Origin: Ceriagrion tenellum | Lineage: Eukaryota > Arthropoda > Insecta > Odonata > Coenagrionidae | Direction: 5' to 3' | DNA: 64,000 bases | Assembly (NCBI GenBank): GCA_963169105.1 | Contig: OY720638.1 | Span: 11,518,749 to 11,582,748 of the forward strand | In this document: positions 45,913 to 59,820 of the stretch, in pieces | Layout: every line of letters starts with the position of its first letter | Position numbering within the stretch: the first letter of the stretch is position 1 | Made by a program: the position numbers and the translations under genes | Notes under the pieces: model-generated | The model's database searches: none | What the model saw: only the letters and a program-made list of their open reading frames with translations | Told to the model about the DNA's origin: nothing

Positions 45913-48900
45913 TTCAAGACTGGATCGCACGCTTGGAGCGGTGGTTGCTCGCCCTGCGAGAGCCGCTCATTCCTTTCCTTGAGGGCGACCTAGTTGCTTG
46001 CCACAAGTTCAAGAGGATCTATTGGACTGCCACGCAATCAGCAGCTGTTATAGACATTACTAACGTGGAGGCGAGAAGTTATTCAACCAATTCATATGGA
46101 AATTTCATGACACCGGTTTCATTTCGCTGCCAACTAACGACCCCGCTGTTAGCAATTCGATGGATAATTTTCTTCCGCCAGGGTTTCTCTGTCGTCAAGT
46201 TAATTCTTGAAGGCTGATACTAATAAGCAGCAAGCCAAGCGGTCAGTCTTACGGTGAAATTTCAAAGGCAAAGGAGTCTGGGGCAAAGCAGCTGCGTGGT
46301 TTTTCTCTCGTTTCTAAAAGAAGCGAGAAAGTTCTTTATCATTCATCTTCGGGTTCATATCTCAAGATCAAGAGATGCTTTTCATTGCAACCTACCCTAT
46401 TTGTTGAATTTACTTAGATTACAGATAAACAGGTCATCAGATGAATGCCTACAATCTAACTTATTGTATTAGCCTGGCGCTTGACACCTCTCACAAAAAA
46501 ATATTATCATACGATAAAGATCTTCTTCAGTTGAAATGTAAAACAGGGAAATCATTGAAAAAATGAAGCGCTAGTCGTGGGCCAAAATTTTCGGGAATGG
46601 AGCCGAAGTTTTGAAAAAAATAATGGAGAGGTTTGAATGACATATCATGAATCTTTCTGGAGGTAATAGTCCCACAAGTGACACGACACGAAAAGCCACG
46701 AACAGGGGTGAGGGAGGAGGAAATTATGAAAATAATCCTGACATGAATATGTATTCGATGACAAAGGAGTACACTACATATGTCTCATTTATACTTTGAA
46801 GAGGGGAGCAGATGCGCCCTTGCGCATCCAAGGCCCGCCGGTCAATTTTCAGCTTCTTTGGAAAATGTCTTAAATTAAGCACATTGATTTGCACACTACT
46901 GTAATCATCACATCAGCTAATGTGTTAAGGTAGTTTTTAAACCTCAAATACAAAATGTATCTCACGAAAAGCTTCAATTCTTTCCTACTCGCTGGTTTTC
47001 AGAAATCGTGCTTAATTCTTACGGGATGTTCGGAACCGATTTTTACATGTCAATGAGGGATGAAGACCGATCGCTCAACTCTGGGGCCGCACGTAAAAGG
47101 AATTTGGGAATTAGAAAACGTGTGACAGTTACCGAAATCGAAAATGTGTCGCATTGGATTCGAGCTTAAGGCGAGGCCGGCACGTGGATTTCCCAATTGG
47201 TGTTTTATCACTCGTGACAATCAAGGAAGAGCGCACGAATTCCGAGAGTATAATTTTCCAGGTGATATTAAAGAAACGGTTACATGCTAGATGAAATCGA
47301 TTTCCAGAATTGGTTTATCAATGAAATATAAACTGATTTAGTTTTTCCGCGTTACGATGGTTATTTCTAAGTATTTAGATAAGCCATCTTCTGAGAAGCT
47401 CATGAAGGACTCATTTGTATTGAATCTCAAAAGGGAGAGACAAAAAACTCACGGACTGCCTCATTAGGGTCATCTGCGGCTACTCAGCCAATTATTACAG
47501 GAGTTAGTTGATCCTTGATATCATCATCATAAAGGGTTTACGGTTATTTTGATCATTGGGACATTAAGTCAAGTCAATGTAATCGAATTTCTTTTTAAGC
47601 TTGCCACGAAGTGGAGGAAGTATAATTTCGTTATGAGATAAACAAGTGATTCCATTTTATGAGATAATTGAAATGAAATATGGCTTATAGCAGTGCACAT
47701 AGGATCGAATCAATTCGTAGAAAATGTATCCCAATGGCCAAATCTGTCCTTAGTACAAAAATATGCTTATGGGATGATTGATCAAATATGTAAAGTCCGC
47801 ATCGAACAGCCAACTCTAAAGCCGTAAGTAACATTAGTTCAATATAAACTAATTGGAGGTCTAAAATACAAAAGAGAGTTTCACAAATATTTGGAGATTG
47901 TCATCGTAAGGAAAGTAGCTAAATTGAATAACAAACTCCTAAATACGGCCGCGGAGGATGAATCATTAGCAGCACAAAGTAAATCCATCACAACACTTTA
48001 ACTGGCCTCGGATTCAAGCATGTTGTAAATTACTGTCCTGATCATATTAATTGTCAAAGAAATGGTTTTATTCGCAGCCTTGTTGCATTTGCTGAAGTAT
48101 AATTGTAGCACAAATTCGATAGTGCCTATTCAAACGGCCGTCTTTGAACAGAGACACTTTCACACTTTTCCATTATCCAAGGAATCAAACTGACAATAAA
48201 GAGAAAGATTGCCCTACTTCTCCATTCAGGCGCTCGAGTGAAGCATATAGCGTGAACGGGAAATTTGAGTCAAAATTACCTTGCTCCATGGAGGTTTCCA
48301 TGAGACCACTCCGCTAATTGGTTAATTACATACCGGGTAACGGGTGCAAAGGTGTGAGAGTTTCAAGTAGCATCATGGACGAGCATTAAAAGTAATCCGT
48401 ATATCTTCCGTACTCGCCCTTAAATCAATCCATGCTGTCTCATCTTTATATTTTAAATTAGTCAGCCAGAATATAACGATATGCAGTGGTGGGAATTTAT
48501 TTATTTATTCCTCACGGCACTAGATGACGTATACGAGATCGTAAGAATGAGAGTAACATTTTCTGAGGTGTCCGCGAAAAAATGTCGGTGCCAACAGAAT
48601 AAGTAATGGAAATATCTGCGCAGTTCATCATGTAATTGATACCGGGAAAGAGTTGAGCCTCATTTGATAATTCGAAGAATATAAAACTTTGTGCTTGATA
48701 TCCACAGATCACAGAATGTCTGCAACGAAATAATAATAGCGTCATATGAACCACGAGCGTACAACAAGAATTTGGATGGAAATCAAAAACAGCCTGTAAG
48801 AGAAATGGTGGGCAACTAAATTTTCCAAATCTATTCAAAGTATTTTTGAAAATAATTTTTGAACCCCGTTATATTACTGTTCATTCCGCCATGTACAACG

Positions 48901-51624
48901 TATAAAGGATATATACTTCCGAACGAAGAGGTTTAAAATGACACACTACGTGATATTGCAAACCGAATTGGTGGTCATTAGCACTGGATAACTTGATTTT
49001 TCGACAGTTTACAATACCACCTCTGTGTTAGGCTTTCGACTCCAAGACCTAATAGTCTTTACTAATTTAACAAATAATTGCGCATGTTCTTTCGTTGGCA
49101 ACCTCCCTCCCGCATCAGTGTATCACAACTCTGTTGCTCCCAATCCATTCGTAGAGGGTAACGTAGAGCATGTTGGGTGATCAATCACTCCCTGCCAGTT
49201 CTCCTCGGGGTGGCTAATATATCTTTCTATCATCCAGGCCGACGCAAGGGTTTGTGGCAGGGGGTGTTTGGGTACCAAAATAGGCTTGGAAGAAATTTCC
49301 TGAGGATTTGTCGCCAGAAATGATTTATCATAGTGCGGAAGTAGGATATGTTGCTTAGATCAAGGCGAAGATGCGTCACTGTAATTCCGAACTACTGCAC
49401 TGCCGCGTTTGTTCTAACGTCTGAGGCACAGGTCCTGAAAATAATAAGCTTCCATAAAGTTTTTTCCACAAATCTCGAAAAAAAGAAATCAAAATGAAAG
49501 CCCACGTGTAAATAACGCCACGCACAAGTTGAACTCTTCAGTGATCCGGTCGCGAGGGTGGACCGGAAGATAGTCGAGGAAGTGACCGAACTCATTCGGG
49601 GGAGGTCAGGATGGAGGGGTGGTGAAAGGTGGAGGGATGTTGGGACGGCGCTACCGCAGGGAGGAGGAGGAAATGATGGGAAACGTTCAATTGTGGACGA
49701 TGTGATGGCAGGTTGGCTGAGATTAGCACCTCAAAAGTGACAATCAAGAAAAAAGATGTAATTTTGGCAAAAGGAGTGGTTACTTGCGATCGCTCGGTAC
49801 ACAGAATCCTAATCAGAACAAATATCCATCATCGCTAGCAGAGATCTAAGGATGAATCTTAGTTCTCAGTTATGATAATCATCAGCAGTCATCAATCCGA
49901 ATATTGGTTTCTTGCAGTCATCTCCATTATCTTATCAGCCAATCGCTTCGTTCCTCCATAATTATTCACTTTGACGCCCTTCATAGTTTGTCTATTGTTA
50001 TCTAATTTTGGTCTTACTCCATAATGTTTCTTAAATATATATAGTGAAGCAAAGTATGTCCATTAGGTTCGTCTATTATTCTTCTCACCACATAACTTGC
50101 TTAAAAATTTTTCTCGTGGGAGGGGCTTTGATGATGATACTTAACGATATTAAGAAAAATGCCTCTATCAGAAGACAGATCATATCAGTTAATTGAAACT
50201 AAACGGATATATTAGATAGACCTTCTTTCCTGGTTCACGGAAATGGCAGATTCCTGAGCAACACAGTCATATTTTTGCCGCCGATTGTTCTTCCTAAGCT
50301 GACCTATTGGTCCTAATTATAAGCTGTGATAGGTCTATAAATCTTGATATTCTAATGTGTTACCACACATTTATTCAGCAAAATATAGCATTGATCAAAC
50401 ACTCGGATCCTCGATTCCGCAATGAGCACACTGATTTCTATCTGTCTTCACTTTTTACTTTTGATCACTCTCATCACGGGCTATAAAGCTGTCTTCAGTT
50501 CATTCATGTGCCCCTTCACTCTACTATTGACCGCCCTGAACTACTCTATTATAAATGTGTGAATACATGTCACAAGATGCCACAGTCTCATTACTCCACA
50601 TGCTAGCTCTCCGTTTATCATCCATGAAACTTTCGCTCTCCTTACACATACATCCCCTAATATAGTTACTTTCCAATGTCTTGGATTTTTTCTCAAGTCT
50701 CAAAAATTGCTAAAAACTCGGCCATAAATACATCTCCCCAAATATAATTATCGATTTTCTCGATGCCGTAGTTGTACCTAGTTGATGTCTGTTTGCTAGT
50801 ACTTTTAATGTGCTTGTTATGAGACAACTAGAAATTGGTAGTAGTGAGTCACATGGACATTTTCTTCATCATCAGGTATTTCGCTGCTTTGTTGATAGGT
50901 TTTGGATGATCCCAACCAAAGTTTCTAATTCTGGAGGTCACATTTCAACCTTCCGCGTGAAGCGTGAAGTACGATGGATAAAAACGCTTCGCAAGATTCA
51001 ACACTTGTTTAATTCTCCAACCAATTTCTACGTCTTCAGCGTCATTTTCAAGGCACATAAGTAATAATAAGGCGGGGAAATAAACATGTGCGTAATCATA
51101 AAAAGTGTTTGTATCCATCCTACTTAACGTTGTGAATTTCCATAAAGTAACGCCTTACTCTATCTATTTTATTCCGGCATGAGCTTGCTATAACCACCAT
51201 GCTATAGTCTCATGTTCAAGTTCACCGTGCCTCCGATACCTCTAATTGTCCTGCGAAATACCCATCCTCCTACCTCCCCTCCCAAACGTACCAGGAATTC
51301 TCCAATTCATCACCATTTCCAGTATACACACTCTTCTTAATACGCTGTCCATCCACATTTCGGGGAAAGAATTGTAACAGCGCTTCATTCTCGGCGTAAC
51401 ACCTAGAAAACTGGCGCCAATCCTACAAATATCTTCCAAACTACACTATTCTAGCGAACCTCCTTTGATTCAGCCACATTCATGCTCTCGTGGCGGTTGT
51501 TCTTCATATAAGAGAATTCTCTAAGTAACATCTTGAGTGCACGTGAGCAGCGGCGACAGAGAGGCAATAGAGACCGGTGCTGTATCTGGGGGAGTGCCAA
51601 ATTCAAGTCAAAACAATAAAATAT

Positions 51625-51700
51625 TTGCAGGAAAAAAAGACTGGGAGTCGAACTATGGGCCTGTGTCTTCCTGGGCCAATGCGCAGAACATTACGCAATC
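51625..51700 (-). repeat. possible degenerate tRNA-derived SINE
   Basis: A minus-strand B-box-like AGTTCGACTCC lies at about 51637-51647, but the A box is not convincing and no tail is seen. Confidence 0.2.
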
Positions 51701-52263
51701 CAAGCTTCCTCATTCCCGTTATAAACTTCCACTGAAATTAGGAAGCCTGAGTAGCCGATTTTTTCTAGAGAGAATATTTACATTTAATTCATCGCTGTAT
51801 CTGCAGTAGGCTTGAATGCATTCATTAATGAATTGTTTAAAATTAACTTATCATATTATAATTATTAATGAACCTATTCTGGAAAATTATATATTTGCTG
51901 TTGGTTGCATTAAGAATATGCCTTATGGCAGTTTGAGGGAGATTTTTCTCAAGTTATCATGGGGATCATAATCCAATTGTACCTTATTATTTCAGCAGCA
52001 GCAGGAAGATTCAAGTATATATTGTAATATTAATGGTGCTATAACATACTTTTTCTATACTTCTAATTAATTAAATAAGAAAATCTATAAAAATCTTTAA
52101 CTTGACTCGTTTTTTTTACGCGGTACATTTTTAAACTTCTTCCCAAGTTTTCATTTTCACAAGGGAAGTTTTTGTGATTCTGATAAAATTACGACGGTGA
52201 CTCTATGATTTGAAAAATATACTTGAGAAATAGAGAAGAACTAACACAAAAAACACTAATTTT

Positions 52264-52455
52264 TTAACGAGATATATCGTTTGAAATTTCCGATTTTTTA
52301 AAATTGTCATTCTGAAGTGCCTCCCTGCACCGTTTCCCATGTAAAGTGTATGGTATTTTTGGGAAAATATCTCGGAAAATAGTGCGGTAAGGGGCTGATA
52401 TGTTGTTATCTTTGGAAGGGAGAGATATTTTTCTTTGAAATGAGACCAAACACAT
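52264..52455 (-). repeat. diverged interspersed repeat, copy A
   Basis: GTTTCCCATGTAAAGTGTAT, TTTGGGAAAATATCTCGGAA and TGATATGTTGTTATCTTTGG align with 60590-60700 (TTTCCCATGG, TTGGAAATATCTCGAAA, TGCTGTCATTG) in the same order. Both copies are open on the minus strand with similar predicted peptides, but no known domain is recognised. Confidence 0.5.
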
Positions 52456-52606
52456 TGATTTCTAGGAGAAGTGATATCTCGCTCAAACTGCCTAACGAGA
52501 ACGAGCGGTGGTGGAATGAGGCGGCGGTAAGGGATCTTGCGGGGTAATCATTTCTCCGGCGTCGAGAGGGTTAGGGTGAGGGTTTTGGTGATAACCGAGA
52601 ACTCGC

Positions 52607-52797
52607 CTTTCGAGGGTTCGCTGGACGGCGGCGCGGGTCTAGCGTCGGATGCGTCGTTCGCGGCGGCGTCGGCGATGCCGTCGAGGCGAGCGGCCATCGG
52701 CGGTGCGGGCGGCGTCTGGTGATGCTGGACCGGGGGCGGCGGGGGCGGCGGGGGAGGAGGCGGGCCCTGCTCCGTGGACGCCCTCCTCGGGGCCCGA
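52607..52797 (-). CDS. f: forked/espin-family protein, proline-rich exon with GC donor
   Basis: The acceptor is CTCTCCTTTCACAG. The 191-nt exon enters with one base, completing Ser with AG from the previous exon, and leaves one base. It encodes SRAPRRASTEQG, a run of 11 Pro, VQHHQTPPAPPMAARLDGIA and DARPAPPSSEPSKG. No GT in the exon gives the right phase for the next exon. The GC dinucleotide in TCGAAAG|GCGAGT does, and its context matches the strong consensus seen at known GC-AG donors. Reading through instead reaches a stop at 52548-52550. An alternative short isoform ending there cannot be excluded. Confidence 0.8.
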
Positions 52798-53870
52798 CTG
52801 TGAAAGGAGAGAAGAGTTGGCGAGCGCCGATGGCGTGAGTGGCGGGACAAAATCATGTGAATAATGCTCAACCATCCACGCACGCGTACGGTCGAGGTGA
52901 AGACATAAAGTGAATATTCCTGGGATATGCTGCATAGGAAATAAATACATATTAAACTCGCGTCACGGGTCTACCAACGAATATGCCACAATGTGATTAT
53001 GTATGTTGCACACCAGTTATCGCTTTGCTAAGGTGATATTTATCTATACGATGAAAAGCACGCCTTTAATTCACTCGTGGAGAATACTACTATAACAACC
53101 ACTTCCAGTGGTAAACAGATTATTAGGAAATTATGAGGAAGTGATTGGAAAGCAAACCGTAAACTGTGTATATTCATGGCTTGGAATGTGTACAGAACAT
53201 GAAGCGTTTTAGTGAAATAAACCGTCCGACGGAAGTGACACTGTAGCTGTAGGAAGAAGCACATGTCGAACTTGTAATCATCATGATTTTTACTTGTCGT
53301 GAATGATGAAAAATTTCCCAGTGTGAGGTTAAGGTTTGATGAAAGATCGACAGGGGGTTGATTAACCTGTAAAACTGGAGAGCAAAAGAAAAATGTTCTT
53401 TTAAAATATAAATAAAATCGGTAAAAATCTTTCCTTAGTTCATAAATAAAATTAGAGAATCGTATTATGACTGATAAATGTCAAAGGAGCGTAATGACTT
53501 AATTTAAAAAAAACATTAGTTCGGCCAACTGTTGAAGAATGACTTTATCAATTATGAAACCAACTAATTTCAAATAAAATAGAGATACCCGTATACCCAG
53601 CACCTATAGGGACTGATCGGTGGCTAGCCAAAGGAGCCCAACAAGTTTTTAATGAGATATCGGAAAAATTCCTCGAGGCAAACGCATTTGCAGATAGATG
53701 GGCTTCAATTGCTTTCTACGAGACAATTTCCTAAAAATATCTGGAAGAAATATTAACCAACTAGATGAGTTTCCTACAGTAAATGCGACTAATCCTGCGA
53801 AATTAAAGTCATTAGTTATGATTTCTGGGTGTTTCAACCAAAAAAATTGTAAAACGTTAAAAATGCTCAC
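52798..53870 (-). other. f: forked intron
   Basis: 1.07-kb intron with donor AAAG|GTGAGC and acceptor TTTCACAG. Nothing else recognised. Confidence 0.8.
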
Positions 53871-53988
53871 CTTTCCCTGGGGTTGTTCGAGTCTCTGTTC
53901 AACGTTGCTGCTTTATTGAGCTCCGTGTCGGCTTCATTGAGAACGGCGTCAAGTAAGCTGATACTCTTACTCTCCGATGATATGTCAC
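53871..53988 (-). CDS. f: forked/espin-family protein, short internal exon
   Basis: The acceptor is TTGTGCACAG and the donor GGAAAG|GTGAGC. The 118-nt exon enters with two bases and leaves two. It encodes DISSESKSISLLDAVLNEAD and TELNKAATLNRDSNNPRE, a helical, serine-rich segment without a named domain. Phases match both neighbours, and the intron to the left-lying exon is compact. Confidence 0.85.
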
Positions 53989-56076
53989 CTGTGCACAAAG
54001 AGAAGCACAATAAAAAATTATTTTTCTTTCGCACGAGCATTCTGCTCAAACAATTAACTTTCAAGCGTAACTCACTCTCTCCCAGCTAACTCTACTTCCA
54101 AATCTCTTTTCATGCTGCCATTTAAGGTTTACGTGCATTCTGTCAACATGAAAGCTAGGAAAACGTAGTTGAATTATTAGCCTACTTTGAAAATAGTTCG
54201 TAAAAGATTCCCATTATTAAAGAGAAGGGCTTAGGAAATATCTTAATCTTATTCTCGGTCTTTGTTGAAGTCTACAGACCTATTACCCTTGGTACAAGAA
54301 TAACTTTACCCACGTTTTAATTCACAGAAGTTCACATATAATATTAATTTATTAATCCATAACATACGTTTTCAACCTTCAGATGGTTATCAGTAATGAA
54401 ACTAATCTTAATAAATGTTAATTTACAGCAGAAATTAATATCGTCTTGCTTAACAGATAAGGAATCACACAGAAGCATTGTCTTATATTTTCACCTAGAG
54501 CATTTTTCATTAATTCATGATGAGACAGGTTGTGCTGAATAAATGGAAAATTTCTAATTGTATATTTAGTCATTCAACTCGACGTTAAGATGTTCTTTTT
54601 CAAAATTCAGACCACATCCAACGAGATTAAATGAGTATTCTTGGTGGAATATTTGAAGATGAATGCTCCGAATTGAATTTCCATCGCATTTCAAGTTTGT
54701 GTCCAAAAAAACGCAACTATGTTATGCGATGGTGGATTTTATGTTTTTCAGAGAGAAAAATACAATGGGTAGTACTAACGCTTCATTTCACTCAAAATAC
54801 TACGTACATTTCATTCAAGGAAAATTAGCCGATAGTTCATTGTAAGGCCAAAACTTGCGATCAAAGTCACTTTGGATACTCCTTTTCTTTTGATAAACGA
54901 AAAAAGATTCTAAAAAAATGTGGCAGCGTATTAAGTCACCGTTTATATGAATTTAACAGCCAATGAAAAGCCTCTACTTTAATTTTATGTCAACTATATA
55001 CATTGCGTTGACGGTAAGAATGCATCTTAGGGGGTTAGCACACATTCATCCCCAAAGTAATTAATTGGTGTAAAAAAATGCTTGTCTAACGATATGAATT
55101 ACGCCACTGTCACACTATCGACAGACAATGGTTAGACTGCATGTCCGTGATAGAACGCACCGCTGCTACTGAGTCATTTCGTTGCTAATTTGAGATGGAG
55201 AGTAAAATTGTTGCAGATCAAAAGAGAGCAAATAACTCGAGTCGGAGCCCGAAAGATAAGACTCCGACCAACCGTGCGAACTAATGCGTGGACTTGAGTT
55301 TCTCCAGGGCATTCTGTCGACTGGGGTGTTTGCCCCTGAATTTTCTTTGAGTCCAGTTTCACTAGCCCTGTAGATACGCAACCTTCCTCGTTAGCTCTTG
55401 GTGATGTAAAGGTATTCCACCGAAGGCCGATGCCCGACTCCTTTGCCAACCCTCCAACACCTGCTCCTTTTCCACCACATCGTAAAATGAGATTTGCCTA
55501 CATATTTGTGGAAGTATAAGTAAAAAGATTGAATGAGTCGCGATTTTCGTCGTGAAAATCATGACTCTACTAACTGAGGAACAATAATCCCCGTCAGATA
55601 ATTCAACGTCAACAGCTAATACGTAACTACTCTGCAGATAGTGATAAGTGAGATTCAGATACGTCACAACACAGCATTTACCATGCGCCATAAATGAGGA
55701 TCAATAAATTATAAGGGGAATATCTCCCACCTTAGAACTTCCCGTATTCAATTAAATCACGACTTAAAAAGCGCCAGATATTGCAGAATGGATATTCGCG
55801 AAGTCCGTAGACATCAATTAAGATATATTCCGACCGAAGCCTTCATCGAACGAGGACGTATGCTGCAGGTGTAGTTAGCATGCCCGTTTTCGAGCTTGGA
55901 AACTCATATTCCCTCGGTCACAGATCCGATCCCGTTCAGTAATACTCTCGTTAACAGCACAGCGTAATCAATTTGATTCTTCATTCACTTTCAAACCAAT
56001 TTTTCTTTACTATAGTGAGTTGGGTCGAGAGACAGGATTGCAGCCCCAGAGCAGTAAAGAGCAGTAAACTACTCAC
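53989..56076 (-). other. f: forked intron
   Basis: 2.1-kb intron with donor AACG|GTGAGT and acceptor GTGCACAG. At about 54365-54400 CGTTTTCAACCTTCAGATGG resembles a degenerate form of the repeat/hammerhead-like motif; otherwise nothing recognised. Confidence 0.75.
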
Positions 56077-56451
56077 CGTTAGGGTCCTCATCGGTGTCTG
56101 TGGAGCTGCACGATAACTGCGCAGAGGACAACTTCTGATGGACTTTAGCAAACTCCTCGACGGATTTGGACGTGGAAGGCGACCCATTGCTCACGCCATT
56201 CGAAGCGAACACTGTTTTGACGGAGCCGTTGATGGCCTCCTCCGTCCTAATCGAACTCACGGACGGGAGTCTCCCGCTCGGCACTGGCGATGGCTTGCCC
56301 TCGGCCGTCCCAGGCGCCGCGGAAGTCTTCACTTCTTCGCGGACCTGATAAATATCCTCGTATTCGTGGTCATGTCTTGAGTTACGGCGGATGTGATTTG
56401 AACTCTCAGCCACGTGAACGACTCCATTGCTAGCGTGCACGTCCGCTTTCA
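56077..56451 (-). CDS. f: forked/espin-family protein, serine/acidic exon
   Basis: This is the most upstream forked exon found. The acceptor is TTTCTCGGTCAACAG and the donor CTAACG|GTGAGT. The 375-nt exon enters with two bases and leaves one. It encodes VKADVHASNGVVHVAESSNH, HEYEDIYQVREEVKTS, a Ser/Pro region, SKSVEEFAKVHQKLSSAQLS and the acidic SSTDTDEDPNG. The gene product in Drosophila bundles actin filaments in bristles. N-terminal ankyrin repeats of the espin family are not in the window, so the 5' exons must lie beyond 64000 or be alternative. The Met upstream of the acceptor is intronic. Confidence 0.82.
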
Positions 56452-59400
56452 CTGTTGACCGAGAAAGAAAAGGAAATAAATTGGAATGACAGCTCATAGT
56501 TCAACCCTAGAGCAGAAATCTACAGATGTACAAGTTCCGTGTCGAATTTGAAAGTGAAATCTACAATATTCTAGAGATGTTGCTTCCTTTGACAGGCATC
56601 AACGCTTCCATAAATCGAGCGACATCGTTAAGGTTACTCGGAGAGTAAACCTCACATAATCATATCCCATAGCTTTGGCAGAGTAAGGGGTAAATAAACA
56701 TAATCAAATGTCTTTCAAATCATTTTTGCATTACAGAAGCCATATTCCTTCAACTCTTGTTCGCTCTCGATTCTCGAAGAAACTGAAACTGATCTTCCTA
56801 ATACTTTGAAATAGTGCCGTAATGAAGGTAGTTACGATTTGAATATAAAGTGCATTCTGATTACAGGGGCAATAAAGATGGCTATACTTACTTAAAACGG
56901 AAAGAATATAGGTACACCGCGTCAGCTATTGAAGACCATTTGCGAATCGCTAAAATTCACAGTTTTTGATAACTTAACATTAAAATTTTAAAGGGGTGAT
57001 TGATAATTCGTTTCATTCAAACTCTTCGGAGGGAAAGACTTATCTCTACTGAGATATCTACATGCAAGTCATTTAATAAGTCTCATCATTCAAGGATTAC
57101 CGCAACAGTTCATAGAGAACATTCACGACCTGAGTGAATTAATTGCCTCCATTTTCATTTTGATCAATATAATATGGTAAATGGTACTAGAAAACGACAT
57201 TTCCAAGAAATTACATCGCCTGCAGCCAAAATAACTTATAACTGCCACTACTTTTAAAATAAGATTGTCGATATTATTTTAGTAGTAAACTGAGGAAGCT
57301 GTTTCGGTGCAGCCCGAACTTTGGAACTTACAGATACAATGGGTTTCTACGACTCCGGTAATGGAAACTTGGTGGTGACCTTCACAAAAGTATATTTTGA
57401 AATATTTGGCAGGCATTTAAGAAAACTAACAGGGAGTATATGTTCCAAAATAAACCGTCCGCCAAGCAAAATCATGGCCCGCTTATGCACGTTAAAATTA
57501 AACTGAACGCTACAATAAAGTAGTCCACATTTATACATCGAGATATGTCGAAAATGTTTAACAATGGGAGTCAACCGTGTATGCATCACGTGCACTGTCT
57601 TGCTACCGAATGATCATCCATGATGTCACAGATTTACCTGTCAGCGGCTAAATCGAAATCTAATAGGCCCGCAAAGAGCAATGCCCTTGCCTAAGTTGGA
57701 TTGAGTACTTATGAATACCCCTGGGAAACAACCATTTCTAAAAAAATTACTCAAAATGATTTAACCATTACCACAAAGCGATAAACCCGAGAAAAACCCG
57801 CTGATTCCTACGTAATCCAGGGAATATTACCACCTAGTAGTTTCCGTAGCAAACACTCGGCTTTGATTCACGAGCACCGAAAACATGCTAACATTAGAAA
57901 GTAATTGAAAACTCGTTTCAAATGTCCCGTCATTCGGCCGAGGGCAGCTTCTGTCATCTTGCGCGCGCATTCACTCAACTCCAAGGGACAAAGGCTCCGG
58001 AAGAAATTTTGCGCACTTCTCCCCGCGGGCCGATTCAGCACTCATCGCTTCACTCCACGGCCATCGCACCCAAAAGCTTGGCTCTCACCTTGAGCATCCT
58101 CGGCAGGCGTCTCAGTCCTCCAGAAACAGACACTCGCACGAACGCAACCCCACATCTCTACCGAGTGGGATCCATTAAACGATCCAAGCTTAAGAAATCA
58201 CCACATGGGAGAAGATGACGCACTGTTCATCGAAGTCACGAATGTCACTCGGAGGGCCTCAGCCGAGTACCTTCAGCGTGCACATCTCTCATCACAGATC
58301 GCGTGTCAATCGCTACAAGCCCAGAGCGTCGACGGGCACAACGGAGGTCCCTACTGCTTTTTCACTTCTCATCCACGCAGGTCGGGTGACAACCAATCCA
58401 GGTAGCGCGAGCATCCGAGATAAATGTGTCGGAGAAGAAGCTCGCGGATATTTCCACATTATCAGCCGGAACTCGATCGACATGTTTTGAAAACTCCCCC
58501 TCCCCCTACACTCCCACGCCAATCCACGCGCAGACTCAAGCTCAAAGGTTTTTGATAGCTAATCGCCCGGTTATTGTTGTCACGCTCGTATCCATGGAAA
58601 TATTTCTCGCGCAAATCTTATCAGCTGGAGGAAGGATGGGGGAAATGGGGCTTCTTAAAACGAGTCATCGGAGAGGTTGCACGATTTTTCCTAAGTATTT
58701 AGAGGGAGTTGTATTGATAAACAAAAAATGCGTACGATGAAACGAGAGGCGCATTCAACCAGATTAGATGACTCGTGTTTGCGATATTTAAAAAAAATGT
58801 AATTATCGGTCGGTGCAGGTTAATTCTAGGCAACTCCTTCCCGCATATTTTTCTCACGATAGGCTACTGCTTAAACGTCACAGCTTCACCGTCACGGCAC
58901 TACATAACGAGTTAATCTAATGTTTCTCGGCTGGGCTACACGTCCTTAACTTCTACCGATTGATAACTAACGAATCTCGGTAATTAAATTCGCTATAAAA
59001 GTATAGTTACTTTAAGAAAGAAGATTCAAAAGTTTTATTCGCAATTAAGATTTTTTCGAATGGGCTCCGAGTCGGGGAGGTTTGAGTGCTCTGTCTTCCT
59101 AAACTAACGTTTACCTTGCCTTTCTCTCCCATTCTTTCAAGTTCCCGCTCATATTTCCTTTGCGAAAAGAATTTGAAGTTGGCGCCCCTGGATCTACCGA
59201 TAGGTGTATCAGTCACTATCTGATACCGTCTCCAGATATCGTGATGGCGCTCTACCTTATAAATGTGCGTCATATGAGGTATTACCGACAATTCTTCAGA
59301 ATGAAATAGACACACTTTGATATCCAATGCTAACATTCCCCTATAAACGAATGATAGCTCCAAGATAATCAGTTTCAGACTCTTAATATGAATTAAGAAT

Positions 59401-59820
59401 GCTTAGACAGTAAATATATGGAACTCATTTGAGGAAGAAAAAAATAAGTAAAAGAAGTGAATTCCAAAGGCGACAATAACAAATTTTTCAATAACTGTCA
59501 TCAGACGAGTCAGTGTCTCAGGACGTGATACGAAACAAGAACGAGGACAACATAAAGGAAGATAACCCAAGGATTTGGCACTAGGTACGCATAAAGCACA
59601 AGTTTTTATCTCTGGCAGTGAGATATTCAGTAAAGCCACATGCCTTTGCTGCAGATAAGATCAAAAATATGAGACAAAGGAAATTCCTTAATCAGCAAAC
59701 TTAAATGCACATTTTTCACTCTTATTTCAAAAGGTAAGAGGATTACAAATTTAAAGCTATCCGGGACTAGCCACGGAGTTCCACTTTTACGGAGTCACCC
59801 GCAATACACACATGTGCGAC
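56452..59820. other. no exon recognised; upstream forked intron
   Basis: No coding segment with splice sites in the required phase (one base before 56451) was found. A locally more GC-rich stretch (about 57930-58560) gives several short overlapping frames on both strands with no motif. Confidence 0.4.

Larger units (their letters stand above)
41850..52606 (-). other. f: 10.8-kb forked intron with apparent GC-AG ends
   Basis: The donor is TCGAAAG|GCGAGT and the acceptor GACCGCAG. It contains the foldback at 45677-45912 and otherwise no recognised gene. The stretches 42000-45676 and 45913-52263 show no convincing coding similarity; open frames there are short and lack motifs. Confidence 0.7.

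Noticed and set aside
52548..52606. Terminal coding sequence of forked ending at the stop at 52548
   Set aside because: Possible as a rare isoform, but the GC donor at 52606 restores the phase to the next exon and the well-conserved C-terminal exons.
57905..58740. Cluster of overlapping plus-strand open frames and one minus-strand frame
   Set aside because: Frames overlap in all phases with no domain; likely a result of higher GC content rather than a gene.
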